From the NCBI RefSeq assembly GCF_028554725.1, contig NC_071670.1:6872501-6936500 (forward strand): a DNA stretch of 64,000 nt, in the 5' to 3' direction. The notes below the pieces were generated by a model, which worked only from the letters and a program-made list of their open reading frames with translations, ran no database searches and was not told the origin of the DNA. The position numbers and the translations under genes were made by a program. Position 1 is the first letter of the stretch; each line of letters opens with the position of its first letter. Positions 1 through 11,099 of this stretch are shown piece after piece. Source of the DNA: Zeugodacus cucurbitae (Eukaryota > Arthropoda > Insecta > Diptera > Tephritidae).

Positions 1-884
1 GAATGCTTTCGGATACGTACGGTGAGGCTGTCCTAAGTGATAGAACATGTTGCGAATGGGTCCAACGTTTTAAGAATGGTGATTATGAAGTCGAAGACCG
101 GCATGGTGGTGGAAGGAAAAAGATTTTCGAAGATGCTGAATTGGAAGCATTACTCGACCAAGATGCGTTTCAAACCCAAGTGGAATTGGCCGAATCGTTG
201 CAAGTGAAACAGCAAGCCGTATCAAAACGCCTCAAAGCCATGCGACTTGAAATAGAGAGATGTCGAACGGCGCTTCTTTGCATGAGAACAGCTGCTTCAA
301 AGGCACAACCGAAAGGGATTGTTACATCGCATTGTAACTGGGAACAAAAAATGGGTCCACTACGATAATGCTAAGCGAAGAAAGTCATGGGGAAAGCCTG
401 GACATGCCTCCACGTCGACGGCAAAACCGAACATTCACGGCGCCAAGGTCATGCTCTGCATTTGGTGGGACCAGAGCTGCTAAAGCCAAGTGAAACCATC
501 ACAGGAGATCGATACCGAACGCAATTGATGTGTTTGAGCCGAGCACTTAAAGAAAAACGGCCACAGTACGAGGAAAGACACGATAAAGTCATTCTCCAGA
601 GATCTTACCCCACCCTCCGTATTCTCCAGACGTTGCTCCATCTGACTACCACTTGTTCCAATCGATGGCACACGGGCTAGCTAACGAGCACTTCAGTTCT
701 TATGAAAAAGTCAAAAATTGGATTGATACTTGGATCGACAGGAGTAAAGGAGGATGAGGAGTTCTTTCGTCACGGAATACGCATGCTACCAGAAAGATGG
801 TCAAAAGTAGTAGCTAGCGACGGCCAATATTTTGAACAACAAAGCCTTAAATTTACAAAAGAAAAAAAAACGGAAGCAAAGTTG
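1..884 (+). pseudogene. mariner transposase relic (copy 1), cut by the window's left edge
   Basis: Broken mariner-family transposase. Three frames in succession (about 3-368, 387-680, 702-887) read as mariner: an N-terminal helix-turn-helix part (CEWVQRFKNGDYEVEDRHGGG), a second HTH-like stretch (ELAESLQVKQQAVSKRL), a middle part resuming at KSWGKPGHASTSTAKPNIHGAKV, and a C-terminal part (EEFFRHGIRMLPERWSKVVASDG). The usual G-D-E-K-W motif with the first catalytic Asp reads G-N-K-K-W near 340-354. The segment carrying the second catalytic Asp (HDN) is deleted after VILQ near 600. The right end, CGGAAGCAAAGTTG, stops at 884 and is followed by TA at 885-886, as expected for mariner. It therefore cannot encode an active enzyme. 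The same family recurs at 14116-14604 and 59668-60535. The left terminal repeat lies outside the window. Confidence 0.88.
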
Positions 885-939
885 TAGCAATATAATATTT
901 TTTTATTGTACTTTTGTCAACACTAAACTACGAGAAGCT

Positions 940-2510
940 ATGCTTTATTATTTTGAAACATAAAATTTAGTAAAAAATTAATTTTTTAGTACACAATTAT
1001 AGATTTTAGTACTACTGTACTAAAATAAACTCTGTAGAATTATACCAGCTTTTATATCAGAAATTATAAACACTAATTTATGTGTGAAATCTGTTTAGCT
1101 TTCATTTATTTATTTAGCAATGTTAGTACTAAAATTTAGTACAGTTTTAGTCCAAAAATTTTCTGAAATTTGATTTTTGGGCAATAATTATCGGAGTATA
1201 AGAAGTAAAATTAATTAAATTAAATTATTTGGAACCACAAGCTGTACTAAAAACTAATTTTTAGTACAAACTCTAGAATTTAGTATTACTGAACTAAACT
1301 AACACTGACGTCTTTATAAATGCCGAATTATATACAATATTTGAAATCTGTTTAGTTTTTACTTATTTATTTAGTACTAAAATTAGTACTTTTTTAGTAC
1401 ATGTTTAGTACAAAATTTTTTCTGATATTTCAGTTATTTTCTCTGAAACCAGTTATCGAAGCATAATAAGTGAAAAATAAATTAATTAAATTATTTTGAC
1501 CCAAAACCTTTACTAAAAAAACAAAGTTTTAGTACAAAAACATAAAAATTTAGTACTACTGAACTAAATTAACACTGATGGGATTCCAAATGACGAATTT
1601 ATACATAATAATTGATGAGTCGAGTCTACTACGTTTCCAATTATTGATTTAAAAGGTTTAGTACTAAAATTTAGTACATTTTTAGTACACACTTTATTCT
1701 GATATTTAATTTTGAATGCACTTCTCGAATGCATATGCAATGAAACCTATTGGAGTTAAATGCGCTAATCGACGTGTCGATTCTGTTAATAGTTAATAGT
1801 GATTTAAAATATTGAGTACTAAAATTTTAGTACTTAATTTAATTTGAAGCAGTTATTTTGCAGTTTTATACCAATACATTAGCAGCGTAAAAATAATACA
1901 ACAACTATATAGATATATACAAAATATTGTTATAAAAGCATTATAGTTTTAGTACAAAATTTGTTCATAGATTTTAGTACTAAAGCAATCCGATTATTAT
2001 TTATCATTCCTAACATTTTTTTTACTCCATTAAAGTACTGAGTGTTGTAATCGTATACTAAACTGCTTCAGAAAATTTGTACTAAAAAAAAGTTTTCTGA
2101 AAAATTATGTTTCCACTCTAGAGAACAAAATAATAAAATTTTGTACTCCTCAATTAATACTGAAAAACAACAGGAACAGTTTAAGTCAGTTCAGTGAAAT
2201 ATTTTGGTACTCAGGGGATATTCTTCAAATTTAGTGCTATTCATTTTATATAAAATTTTAGTACTTTAGTCAAATTTAAAAAATAAAAAATAATTACATT
2301 AAAATTAATAAAGAAATTCCTTCTATATATATTATGAGATTAATATATAGGCCAGATTTTTTGTACCAAAAAAGTACTGAATTTACAATTTTTAAAAAAA
2401 TTTCAAGAAAAAAATTTTAAAGTATCTTTGAAAAAATCAGAGCTGGAAATAAATGATTTTTGATTTTTGGTACTAAAACAAAGTGTACCAAAAATATAAT
2501 TAAATTAAAT
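940..2510. repeat. GTACTAAAATTTTAGTAC satellite-like array, first block
   Basis: Non-coding AT-rich array of diverged units, each carrying the palindrome GTACTAAAATTTTAGTAC or its half-site TTTAGTAC. Palindrome-bearing points fall near 1126, 1244, 1374, 1510 and 1661, so the basic step is about 118-151 bp. Neighbouring units alternate in sequence, and longer blocks recur at about 250-290 bp: ATCTGTTTAG at 1089 and 1346, and TTAGTACTAAAATT at 1123, 1371 and 1658. From about 1800 the units decay but half-sites continue to about 2510. No open frame of note. Confidence 0.75.
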
Positions 2511-3300
2511 TAATTAATTAATTTCTTTGTGTTTATTCTCAAATCCATTAAGCTCATTAAACTCCTTCATCATAAAGTTGATTTATCCACCAAATAATGA
2601 GTCAGTCTTCATTGTGTTTGCTGAAGAAAACTATTTAAATTTATTTGCATTTAATTCGTTGGCCGCATTTTAAGTGCGCGCAACGGTACTGCAGCATCCA
2701 TTGCACTATCGAGAATCTTCCAGCCCAGTTCACGTTTCACTCTTCATGCCTTATCTGAGATTTTTATGTGCGCCGACGTTTAATTGAATTTTTTTTTCAG
2801 TTCTCTGCGCTGCTTTTCATCTACTTCTCATTCACTTTTCACAACCCCTTTTCACCACTTTATCGGCATCTTACTCTCAACTATTGTTTTGCTTAATTCG
2901 CTTTTTATTCTCGCTTTTAATTTCGCCTTGCATTTTTAATTTATTTTTTATTCGTTGCGCTGTGCTGGCATGGCTGCGTTGATGCATTTCGCCTTTTAAT
3001 CTGCGTGACACAGTTTATTTGCTTTTGTACAACGCCGTTGTATTTTAATTTTTTATATTATTTTCTCTGTGATCCGCGCTGCAGTTTAAGGTTTCTCAGT
3101 GCCGCCGCATTTTGTGCTTTACTTTGTCGCGCATTTTTATTAAATTTTTATTTTTGGCAAGTTTCGGCGAACGAATGCAATCGAGTTGGGGATTATTTAC
3201 ACGAGAGGAGTTGCTATTGATTGCGTAATAGCGTGTTGATAGACAAGCAACATTTTTGCGGATTTAAAGTCTTTTCAAACGAGAAAAGAAGCTTAATAAA
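2511..3300. other. Unique, slightly GC-richer non-coding segment
   Basis: It interrupts the satellite blocks and has a different base composition, with pyrimidine-rich stretches (CTTTTCATCTACTTCTC and similar). The open frame at 3005-3220 is short, Cys/Phe-rich and has no recognisable domain, so I do not call it a gene. It could be host intron or intergenic sequence. Confidence 0.4.
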
Positions 3301-4081
3301 CTAAAGTTTTTTGTACTAAAAAAATGTTAGTACACTTTTAGAACAAAATTATGTATCAAAAATTATTGCAAGCAACTGTTTTCGCACCAAAAAACGTCAA
3401 CTTACGTTATTCCAATACTAATTATTGAAAACTTGTTCTAAAAACCAAATAATTAGACTTTAGTACTATTTTTTATTTATTTTCATATATAATTTTTTTA
3501 TAATTTTTAGTATAAAATTTTATAAAATTTGGAATAAAACATAGACTTTAATTAAGTTTTAACGTTGTACACTATATTTATTATTTGCTTCTGCTTATCG
3601 TAAAAATTAAAAAAAAATTGTACTAAAATTTTAGTACTAAATTACAATAAAATTTGGTACTAATATTACGCGAATATTATGATAAATAATTTTAAAATAT
3701 TTCTGAAAGTACTTGTCTATGCAAAAAATATAAATTTTGTGTACTAAAATTTTAGTACTAAATTTTACTTATTTGGACAAATGCATTGAAAATATTAATC
3801 AAATGATATTCCCATGCATGAAATATATATTATGGAAGGCGTTTTATTTCAAAATATATGTACTAAAACTTTAGTACTAATAGTTCATGAATATTTTGGA
3901 CAACTGCAGAGAAAATATGCTTCATAGTATTTTACAATGAATAAAACATAGACTTTTCGCATATGCACACATATTAAATACAAATTATGGACCCTATTTC
4001 AATGAAAATAATAAATTTTTTTCTTGATTTTTGCATTGTTTGCGTAAATATGTTATAAAAACTTTAAAAGAATATTAATTT
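3301..4081. repeat. Palindromic satellite array with clear ~120-bp step
   Basis: The 18-bp palindrome stands at 3620-3637, 3741-3758 and 3860-3877 (the last with one mismatch), giving steps of 121 and 119 bp. Between palindromes the units share ATATTTTGGACAA, a GAAAATAT block, an ATGAATAAAA/ATGCATGAAA block, and an A-run just before the next GTAC. More degenerate units run from 3313. The array is interrupted by a LINE at 4091 and resumes at 4506. Confidence 0.8.
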
Positions 4082-4090
4082 TGGACACTA

Positions 4091-4496
4091 GGTTAGGTTA
4101 GGTTAGGTTTGTAGGCAGATCTCTGCAAAGACAGAAGATCTCACTTAGACAGCCTGGTGCTGTCCATTGTGGTACCAATAAAACTCCCTGTGGATCATAG
4201 ACCTTTAAGATTCAGCAAACCGCTTGGAATCCGTTACAAATTTCTTAAGACTGGTAATATCGATTCTAGCCAATTCGCTAGGATCGCCGAAAAAGGGCTT
4301 TCCGAGATGTTTCAACTTCAGTCTGGCAAAAGCTGGACAGTGCAGTAGGAAATGCTTGGATGATTCCATCTCGCCTTCCTCCATACAGCTTTGGCAACTT
4401 GCATCTGCCGCGATCCCAAGTCTAACCGCATGGGCACCCATTGGACAATGTCCAGTAAGTACACCCATAATGGCGCTGAGATGAACCTTGATAATA
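4091..4496 (-). mobile_element. 5'-truncated RNase-H-type LINE, 3' end only, with 9-bp target duplication
   Basis: The minus strand encodes a LINE ORF2 C-terminus at 4205-4468: LTGHCPMGAHAVRLGI, then CQSCMEEGE ... KHFLLHCPAFARLKLK. This C-x2-C ... H-x4-C zinc-knuckle-like tail is typical of the end of I/Loa/R1-group non-LTR retrotransposons. The low-coordinate side, which is the element's 3' end, finishes in (GGTTA)3 on the + strand, that is CCTAA units on the element strand. TGGACACTA occurs at 4082-4090 and again at 4497-4505, flanking the insert exactly. The insert sits in the palindromic satellite. It is 5'-truncated and inactive. Confidence 0.85.
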
Positions 4497-4505
4497 TGGA
4501 CACTA

Positions 4506-4549
4506 TTTGGATGAAAAAAAATGTACTAAATTATTAGTACTAAAATTTT
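4506..4549. repeat. Satellite remnant between two insertions
   Basis: GTACTAAATTATTAGTAC at 4523-4540 is a palindrome variant. It continues the array broken by the LINE on its left and is broken again at 4550 by a mini-me/DINE-1 element. Confidence 0.7.
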
Positions 4550-5778
4550 TATACTCTCGCAACAAAGTTGCTAGCAACAAAGTAGTTGCTAGAGAGTATT
4601 ATAGTTTTGTTCACATAACGGTTGTTTGTAACACCCAAAACTAAACGAGTTAGATATAGGGTTATATATACCAAAGTGATCAGGGTGAAGAGTGGAGTTC
4701 AAATCCGAATGTCTGTCTGTCCGTCCGTCCGTCTGTGCAAGCTGTAACTTGAGTAAAAATTAAGATATCTTGATGAAACTTGGAACACTTATTTCTTGGC
4801 ACCATTTGCTTGCTTTCGAAAGTAAGCAAAATCGGACCACTGCCACGCCCACAAAATGGCGAAAACCGAAAACACATAAAGTGCCATAACTAAGCCATAA
4901 ATAAAGCTATGGAAATAAAATTTGGTATAAAGGATCACACTATGATGGGGCATATTTGGATGTAATTTTTTTGGGGAGGTGGGCGTGGCCCTGCCCCCAA
5001 ATAGGTTTTTTGTACATATCTCGGAAACCAATAGAGACCATAGACCAATATATAAACCAAACTTTCTGCAGTCTTTTTTTTAGTCAATTCTTAATACAGT
5101 CCAAAAATGAAAGAAATCGGATCATAACCACGCCCACCTCCCATACAAAGGTTCGGTTGAAAAGTACTAACAGTGGGTTAACTCACCAACGAATAACGTC
5201 AGAAACACTAAATTTCACATAAGAATTGGCAGATGGAAGCTGCACTCAGAGTTTTTTACAAAATGGAAAATGGGCGTGGCGTCGCCCACTTATGGGTCAA
5301 AAATCATATCTCAGGATCTACTCGACCGATTTCAATGAAACTTGGTTTATAATAGTTTCCTTACATCTCAATGATATGTTGTGAAAATAGGCCAAATCGC
5401 TTCACAACCACGCCTACTTCCCATATACCAGAACTTTGAAGACGATCTGAATCGGTTACTTTACAATATATAAAGTAAGCACTAGTGAAGATATCGGTGC
5501 AGAACTTTGCACAAATACTATGTTTATAGTGTGGCAGCCCCATTCTAAAAATCTCCGAAATCGGCCCATAGGTTTTTAAGGCCCCATATATCGAACATGA
5601 GGACCTCGGTGCTTCTAACCTAATATTGTGGTTTTTCCAACTTTCAATAGACTTTATACAATATATACGAATATGTGGGTCAAATTGTGTATTATATAAT
5701 ATAAATAAAGTTAAATAAATAAATTGCGAGAGTATAAAATGTTCGGTTACACCCGAACTTAGCCCTTCCTTACTTGTT
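4550..5778 (+). mobile_element. mini-me/DINE-1-like (Helentron-associated) element, copy A
   Basis: Non-autonomous element with the layout of dipteran mini-me/DINE-1. It starts with TATACTCTCGCAACA, which can fold back on AGAGAGTAT about 30 bases on. A block then reads (reverse complement) TAACCCTATATCTAACTCG ... GTTACAAACAACCGTTATGTGAAC, followed by a (GTCY)n proto-microsatellite at about 4709-4737. The body is rich in GGGCGTGG motifs. The inverse sub-terminal repeat TTGCGAGAGTATA is at 5724-5736, and a 3' hairpin GTTCGG-TTACAC-CCGAAC at 5741-5758. The tail is CTTAGCCCTTCCTTACTTGT. Translated frames inside it are chance. Family assignment rests on layout and remembered sequence features. Confidence 0.82.
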
Positions 5779-6430
5779 TTTTATTATTTTGTGTGAATAT
5801 ATTACGAATTTTAAACAAAAAGGAGTCTATGCACGTGAAAAGTATTATAGACAGTTTTTTATCGAAGAATAAAAATGTACTAAATTTATGAATATTTTGT
5901 GCAATTAAATTGAAAACATTCTAATAAGGAATTTTTTATGAATAAATTATTGATTGTACGTGCGATTTTGTTGAAAAAAAATGTGTACTAAAATTTTAGT
6001 ACTACTTTTTTTTTTGCATATTTTGGCCAAATAAATTCGAAGCATCTTTAAAAGTCAATATTTAAGTATAAAATGTAGATTGTGGTTGTAATTTTCTGGA
6101 AAAAATATGTACTAAAATTTTAGTACTAAATATTTTTTTGTTTTATTAAGAATTTTATAAGTTTTATAAAGAGTACTAAACTCTATGCATGAAAATAAAG
6201 CAGTTTCTATTAAATTTTATAATTTTTGAGAGCTACATTAATGAAAAATAATTACAGAAATTTAGTACAAAATTTAGACTGTATAAATATGGTGAAATCA
6301 GTTAATATTTATTTTATTTCAAGTTGAATACCAAAAATTGCATATGTTCTCTTTCAAAACGCGCATTATGTGCTACAGCATTTTGCGCTATTGCTCAGTC
6401 AAATACCGCAATGTTTGCTTAGTACTACTT
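5779..6430. repeat. Palindromic satellite array, continued
   Basis: Resumes directly after the DINE-1-like element. There is a half-site at 5877 and full palindromes at 5985-6002 and 6109-6126 (steps 108 and 124 bp). Intervening sequence matches the 3600-4080 units (GAATATTTTGTGCAA, ATTTTGGCCAAAT, A-run before GTAC). Units decay beyond about 6200, with half-sites to about 6430. Confidence 0.78.
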
Positions 6431-7440
6431 TAGTATATTTTATTTATTTATTTTGACAATTACAAATTGACACTGCAGCAATTTATTATGTAAATATTAA
6501 GTTGCATTTAAGCAATTAACTAACAAATTTGACTTTGAAGTATTTATAAATGGTAGAAGGCACATACGTAGGTACATCTAGACATTACACACACATACAT
6601 ACATACGTATATAAGTAAATGCTGAGGATTATTTGAGCCTGCCCACAAACATAGTTGCTCTAAGCAAACATATGAAGGGGAAAATGGCAAACTTTTCAAC
6701 AAGACTTTGTTGCATGCAATACATATGCATTGTCTAAGCACATATTGAGTGTTTGCATGTGTGTATGTGGGCCCTATTTCTCAGTAAAACATACTATTAG
6801 TTTGTCTACGAACCGCTCTGTTTAGTTTCAATTAAAACTTGCGTCATGCAGGCGTACAATTTGTTGCTTGCTTAGTGGCTAGGTATATACATTCCCATGT
6901 ATAAATCATGCGAATCGCTGCAAATTCTTTTTCTGTCGTAAGAATGCATGCCAGGCAGTGTTGCAATGCCACGCGTAGACTGAGTGTGCAAAAGTACAAA
7001 ATTATTTATTTCATAATGTTAGTTGTTGAAACTTTAATATTTCTGTTAAATGTTGCCATTCAAATTGCAGCTAATGTTTACTAATTGTTAATAAAATATA
7101 TTGCACAATTTCCTTTGAAGCTGGTTCCTGGTAATAAATTGTAAGTTTGTAATTTTCTTCATAAATAATTTTAATGACATTTATACTTTCAACACTTAAA
7201 ATCGTATTACTGGCGTAATAGAAATTAATGGTAATTATTATTAGTTTTATTAGGAAGTTTATGAAAATAATTGTGATATTAATTTTAATTTCCTATTGGG
7301 TGCTTGCTTTGATTTAAATGTTGCTACAAAGGAAAGTGAAATAAATTACGGTGTTTATAAGAAACAGTTATAACTAAGTGATGAAAAAATTGTGTGGGAT
7401 AGCAGCGTATTTTTTTTTAATTTTTCGTAGAAAATATATC
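6431..7440. other. Non-coding segment with short ATAC/ATGT repeats
   Basis: Contains ACATACATACATACGTATATA near 6592 and ordinary AT-rich DNA. I see no gene, terminal repeat or RNA structure here. Confidence 0.4.
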
Positions 7441-8128
7441 TTGAAGACTTTGTTTTTAGTTTTTAGTACTAATATTTCTGTAGTTTTAATGAATTTAATC
7501 AATGACTTAAAGCAGAAATGCTGCTCATATACATATGAACATCCATATTTAAGTTAAACGTATAAGAAGGATATAAATAACAAATAAAAAATATGTACTA
7601 AAAATTTAGTACTAAATTAAAAAGTACTAAAAAATTATTTTATAAGTTCAAAACATTTAAGAAACTATTTTTAGCAAAAAAGCAACCAGAATAAAAAAAT
7701 ACTAAAAAATAGAGTAATATAACTTTAGCACTAAATTCAAATGTACTAAAAAATTCTTTATCATTTTAATTGGAAATTCGCAGACATTTTTAGAAAATTT
7801 TATGAGAAAGCGGAAAAATGTAAAAATATAAAGAACTAAATTTTTACTACTAAAATAAAAAGTACTAAAAATCAATATTTGAATAGCTTAGAAAGTTACA
7901 GACTCAGAAGGAAATTGCACCCAATAAGCAACAAAATGTTAAAAAAATATTTAAACAACTATGTACTAAAAATTTACAAAAATATCTACGTAAATTGTGC
8001 CGAAAAAGCAACAAGAATTAAAAAAAATTGGAAAAAATTCTGTGTACTAAAAATTTAGTACTGAATAAGAAGTACTAAAAAGTATTTTAATAACGTAGAT
8101 ATGCCTGCGGAGAAGCAAATTAAAAATA
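7441..8128. repeat. Palindromic satellite array, variant units
   Basis: Units carry GTACTAAAAATTTAGTAC or degenerate forms (about 7595, 7722, 7832, 7963, 8043), each followed by a second AAGTACTAAAAA half-site about 20 bases later. Between them are recurring AGCAACMAGAATAAAAAAA and TTTATAA blocks. The step is roughly 80-130 bp. Confidence 0.7.
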
Positions 8129-9214
8129 AAACAAGTAAGGAAAGGCTAAGTTCGGGTGCAACCGAACATTTTATACTCTCGCAATTTATTTAGAGATTTA
8201 CCTACATTTTCGATGAAAAATTACCCTTAGGCACTGAGTTCTTCATGTTTGATATCAGGGGCCTTGAAAAGTCATGGTCCGATTTTGACAATTTTTCCAC
8301 AAGTGATGTCACAGCTCAAATACAGTATTTGTGTAAAGTTTTATTTCGCTATCTTTATCGGTTCCTTATATATTCATTATAAAGTGAAAGAATCAGAAGG
8401 ATTCAAAATTGAGTTATATGGGAAGTAGGCGTAGTTGTGAACCGATTTCGCCCACATTCAACCAGTGCCATCAGGGTGTCAAGAACGTGTTATATACCGA
8501 ATTTCATTGAAATCGGTAGAGTAGTGCAATTTCCATTTTGTAAAAAAAAACTTAGTGCAGCTTCCTTCTGCCATTTCTTATGTAAAATTTAGTGTTTCTG
8601 GTGTTTTCCCTTACTGAATTAAAGCATTTTTAGTTTTCAACATAACCTTTGAATGGGAGGGGGGCGTGGTTATTATCCGATTTCTGTAATTTTTGGACTG
8701 TATTAGGAAGTGGCTAAAAAAAACGACTGCAGAAAGTTTGGTTTATATAGCTGTATTGGTTTGCGAGATATGTACAAAAAACTTAGTAGGGGGCGGGGTC
8801 ACGCCCACTTCCCCAAAAAAATTACATCCAAATATGCCCCTTCATAGTGCGATCCTTCATACCAAATTTTATTTCCATAGCTTTATTTATGGCTTAGTTA
8901 TGGCACTTTATGTGTTTGGTTTTCGCCATTTTGTGGGCGTGGCAGTGGTCCGATTTTGCTCATTTTCGAAAGCAACCTTCCTATGGTGCCATGAAATAAG
9001 TGTGTCAAGTTTCATCAATATATCTTAATTCTTACACAAGTTAGAGCTTGCACAGACGGACAGACGGACGGACAGACAAACTCCACTCTTCACCCTGATC
9101 ACTTTGGTATATATAACCCTATATCTAACTCGTTTAGTTTTGGGTGTTACAAACTACCGTTATGTGAACAAAACTATAATACTCTCTTTAGCAACTTTTG
9201 TTGCGAGAGTATAA
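8129..9214 (-). mobile_element. mini-me/DINE-1-like element, copy B (reverse)
   Basis: Same family as 4550-5778, in the opposite direction. It begins at the 3' tail (ACAAGTAAGG), then the hairpin GTTCGGGTGCAACCGAAC and sub-terminal TATACTCTCGCAA. The GTCY block in reverse is at about 9057-9081. It ends with TTGCGAGAGTATA by 9214. Open frames such as 8693-9028 are incidental translation. Palindromic satellite lies on both sides. Confidence 0.82.
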
Positions 9215-9224
9215 CAAAAGAAAT

Positions 9225-9400
9225 TGCGAAAAATGTACAAAATTAGAAGACTAAAAATTTAGTACTAAAACAGTAATTTAAGTAAAGAAGTAAGAGTGAG
9301 CAATTTTGTACGAAATTTTACTTAACTTTTACTTAATTAATTCCACATTTGGACTAAAGTGTTGAGTACTAAAATTTTAGTACTAAAAAATTTTTGTAAA
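9225..9400. repeat. Palindromic satellite remnant
   Basis: A half-site near 9253 and GAGTACTAAAATTTTAGTAC near 9364 continue the array that copy B interrupts. It is cut on its right by a short LINE tail. Confidence 0.65.
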
Positions 9401-9407
9401 TACAATA

Positions 9408-9540
9408 GAGAGTCAAGCGCAGGCATTCCAAACGATGACTTTTCCTCATAAACTACGTCTATCTGGTATCGCAAAGGACCACAACTGGTCTATGTGTGGC
9501 TTCCTAGCCTACCAGACTAACCTAACCTAACCTAACCTAA
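9408..9540 (+). mobile_element. Very short LINE 3' end with (CCTAA)n tail
   Basis: About 130 bases of unique sequence end in CTAACCTAACCTAACCTAA at 9519-9540. This is the same tail, in the + direction, as the RNase-H LINE at 4091. No coding domain remains. Identification rests on the shared tail and on insertion into satellite, so it is moderate. Confidence 0.5.
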
Positions 9541-10450
9541 TGTAGATCTTCTTAACTCATGCCTAATATTGAAGCTACTGCCTGTTTTCTTAGTACTGGT
9601 TAAAGCAATTGGTCTAACTTCCAAAAAGTTTGACTGAAACAGCAGTGGCTACTTCCCTTACAAGTTCTTTTATAAATATTCAAATTGAGTCACATAAATT
9701 GCTAAAAAATATACCGAAAATTAACCAGCATCTTTCTCTCAACACCCCTGTCTAAAATAGCTAATAAACCCCGCTTTGCGGCCACCTTAATGTACTCGCT
9801 GCATGCAACAAATATGTGTGTGCAGCAGCAGCTGCATTGAATGCCACTAAAATTTAACTACTCTCCAACCACAGCAACAAACCATATTTAAGTGCGTTGC
9901 ATGCCACACGTTTTGGTTGCTGCCACACGTTTTGGTTGCTGCCACACTAATAGCTACTTCCGCCCGCCTATCCTTCCTGTTAGCGCTTCCTTTCGCGCTT
10001 CCTTCCTAGCTTCCTTAACGCCTATTTAAATGCCGCATTTCCTTCATGCTTGTTGTTTTTCCTTGCATTTGATTTGCCTCTGCACCGAGTGCTTGGCGTG
10101 GCGCTGGTGTTTCTCGCGCTAACTCAGTTAAGCCACCACTTCCTGTACTGTCGCATATTCGCGCGTATATTTTAGAGTTCCAAAGTCTTGCTTGCTTTTC
10201 TCCTTACTGAATATGAAAATATTCACTCGCCATTGTTATTTTTGTTTGCTTAGTCTTTTACTTAACAGTGTAGTTGGTGTAAGCACTTCTTAGTGCGTGT
10301 TGCACGTCAGTCTCATTGATTAAGTTAGAAAACATTAAGTTAACAAGCTGGTGGCTCATAATCAGTTTGCTGGCCACATTGTTAATTCTATTGAGACCGT
10401 AATGGGATTTCAAAAGAATTAGAGTCTCGCTTTTAGCATTGCTGTGAATT
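9541..10450. other. Unique non-coding segment with a 20-bp tandem duplication
   Basis: GC-richer than its surroundings (9760-10200). GCCACACGTTTTGGTTGCT is present twice back to back at about 9902-9942. The minus-strand frame at 10258-10455 has no recognisable domain. Confidence 0.4.
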
Positions 10451-10533
10451 ACCAACGGTTTAATAGAGATCGGGTTTCAGCTTTCTTTCCACTATATGCT
10501 AGGAGTCTAAACAGTTCCCATCCTTACTTCTTA

Positions 10534-10868
10534 TAAGCCCCGAACGAGGTATCCGCTTCTTCTTACTCGAAGCATCAGAGTGTTTCAAACCGGTTCCTAA
10601 ACGATGTTCTAAGTACTCTTATCTCACGTGTATCTGGAATTAAGACCTCGATTTAATATGGGCAGCGAACATATCTCAAATCTATCCAAATCTACTGGTA
10701 TTCCGTTTGCGAAAATCTGTGGACCACATCCGAAGTACTCTCGGTTCTGGTTGTACCAGTAATCTCCGAACGAGGTATCCGGTTTGGCGATATACTCGAA
10801 GTTGTTACAAATCAAAGCATCAGAGGGCTCCAAAACGGTTCCTAAACTAGGTTCTAAGTACTCTTAGT
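10534..10868. repeat. Pair of diverged direct repeats, about 230 bp apart
   Basis: The stretch CCGAACGAGGTATCCG ... ACTCGAAG ... AGCATCAGAG ... GGTTCCTAAAC ... GTTCTAAGTACTCTTA occurs at about 10540-10622 and again at about 10767-10866. A third, weaker relative (CTCCGTAGTCGAAGATGTTATAAATC) lies near 11037. No coding potential is convincing. It may be a decayed local duplication or an old repeat family. Confidence 0.55.
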
Positions 10869-11099
10869 TTCTTTCATTCTGAAGATCTATCCATACCTTA
10901 CACCATTCTTCTATATCCTAGGTACAGTAAACCAGCTCCCAAGAATTCCTCTTGTGGAACCGGTATTTCTTTTCTTTCCTCTGTAAACCATATATCGTTC
11001 GTACTCTAAGTTCCGGTGGTACCGGAGTCAGGTTCTCTCCGTAGTCGAAGATGTTATAAATCGTTTTGAAGTGGTTGTTACACCACCAGAGTATATAAA

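Noticed and set aside
1120..1140. TACTAAA repeats as splicing branch points
   Set aside because: The motif is part of a palindrome in satellite monomers on both strands, without 3' splice sites nearby.
4091..4110. GGTTAGGTTAGGTTAGG as insect telomere repeat
   Set aside because: It lies inside a 9-bp target duplication as a LINE tail, and Diptera are known to lack TTAGG telomeres.
4690..4705. GGAGTTCAAATCCGAATG resembles a tRNA T-arm
   Set aside because: No acceptor, D or anticodon arms are found around it, and it recurs in the DINE-1-like copies as part of the element.
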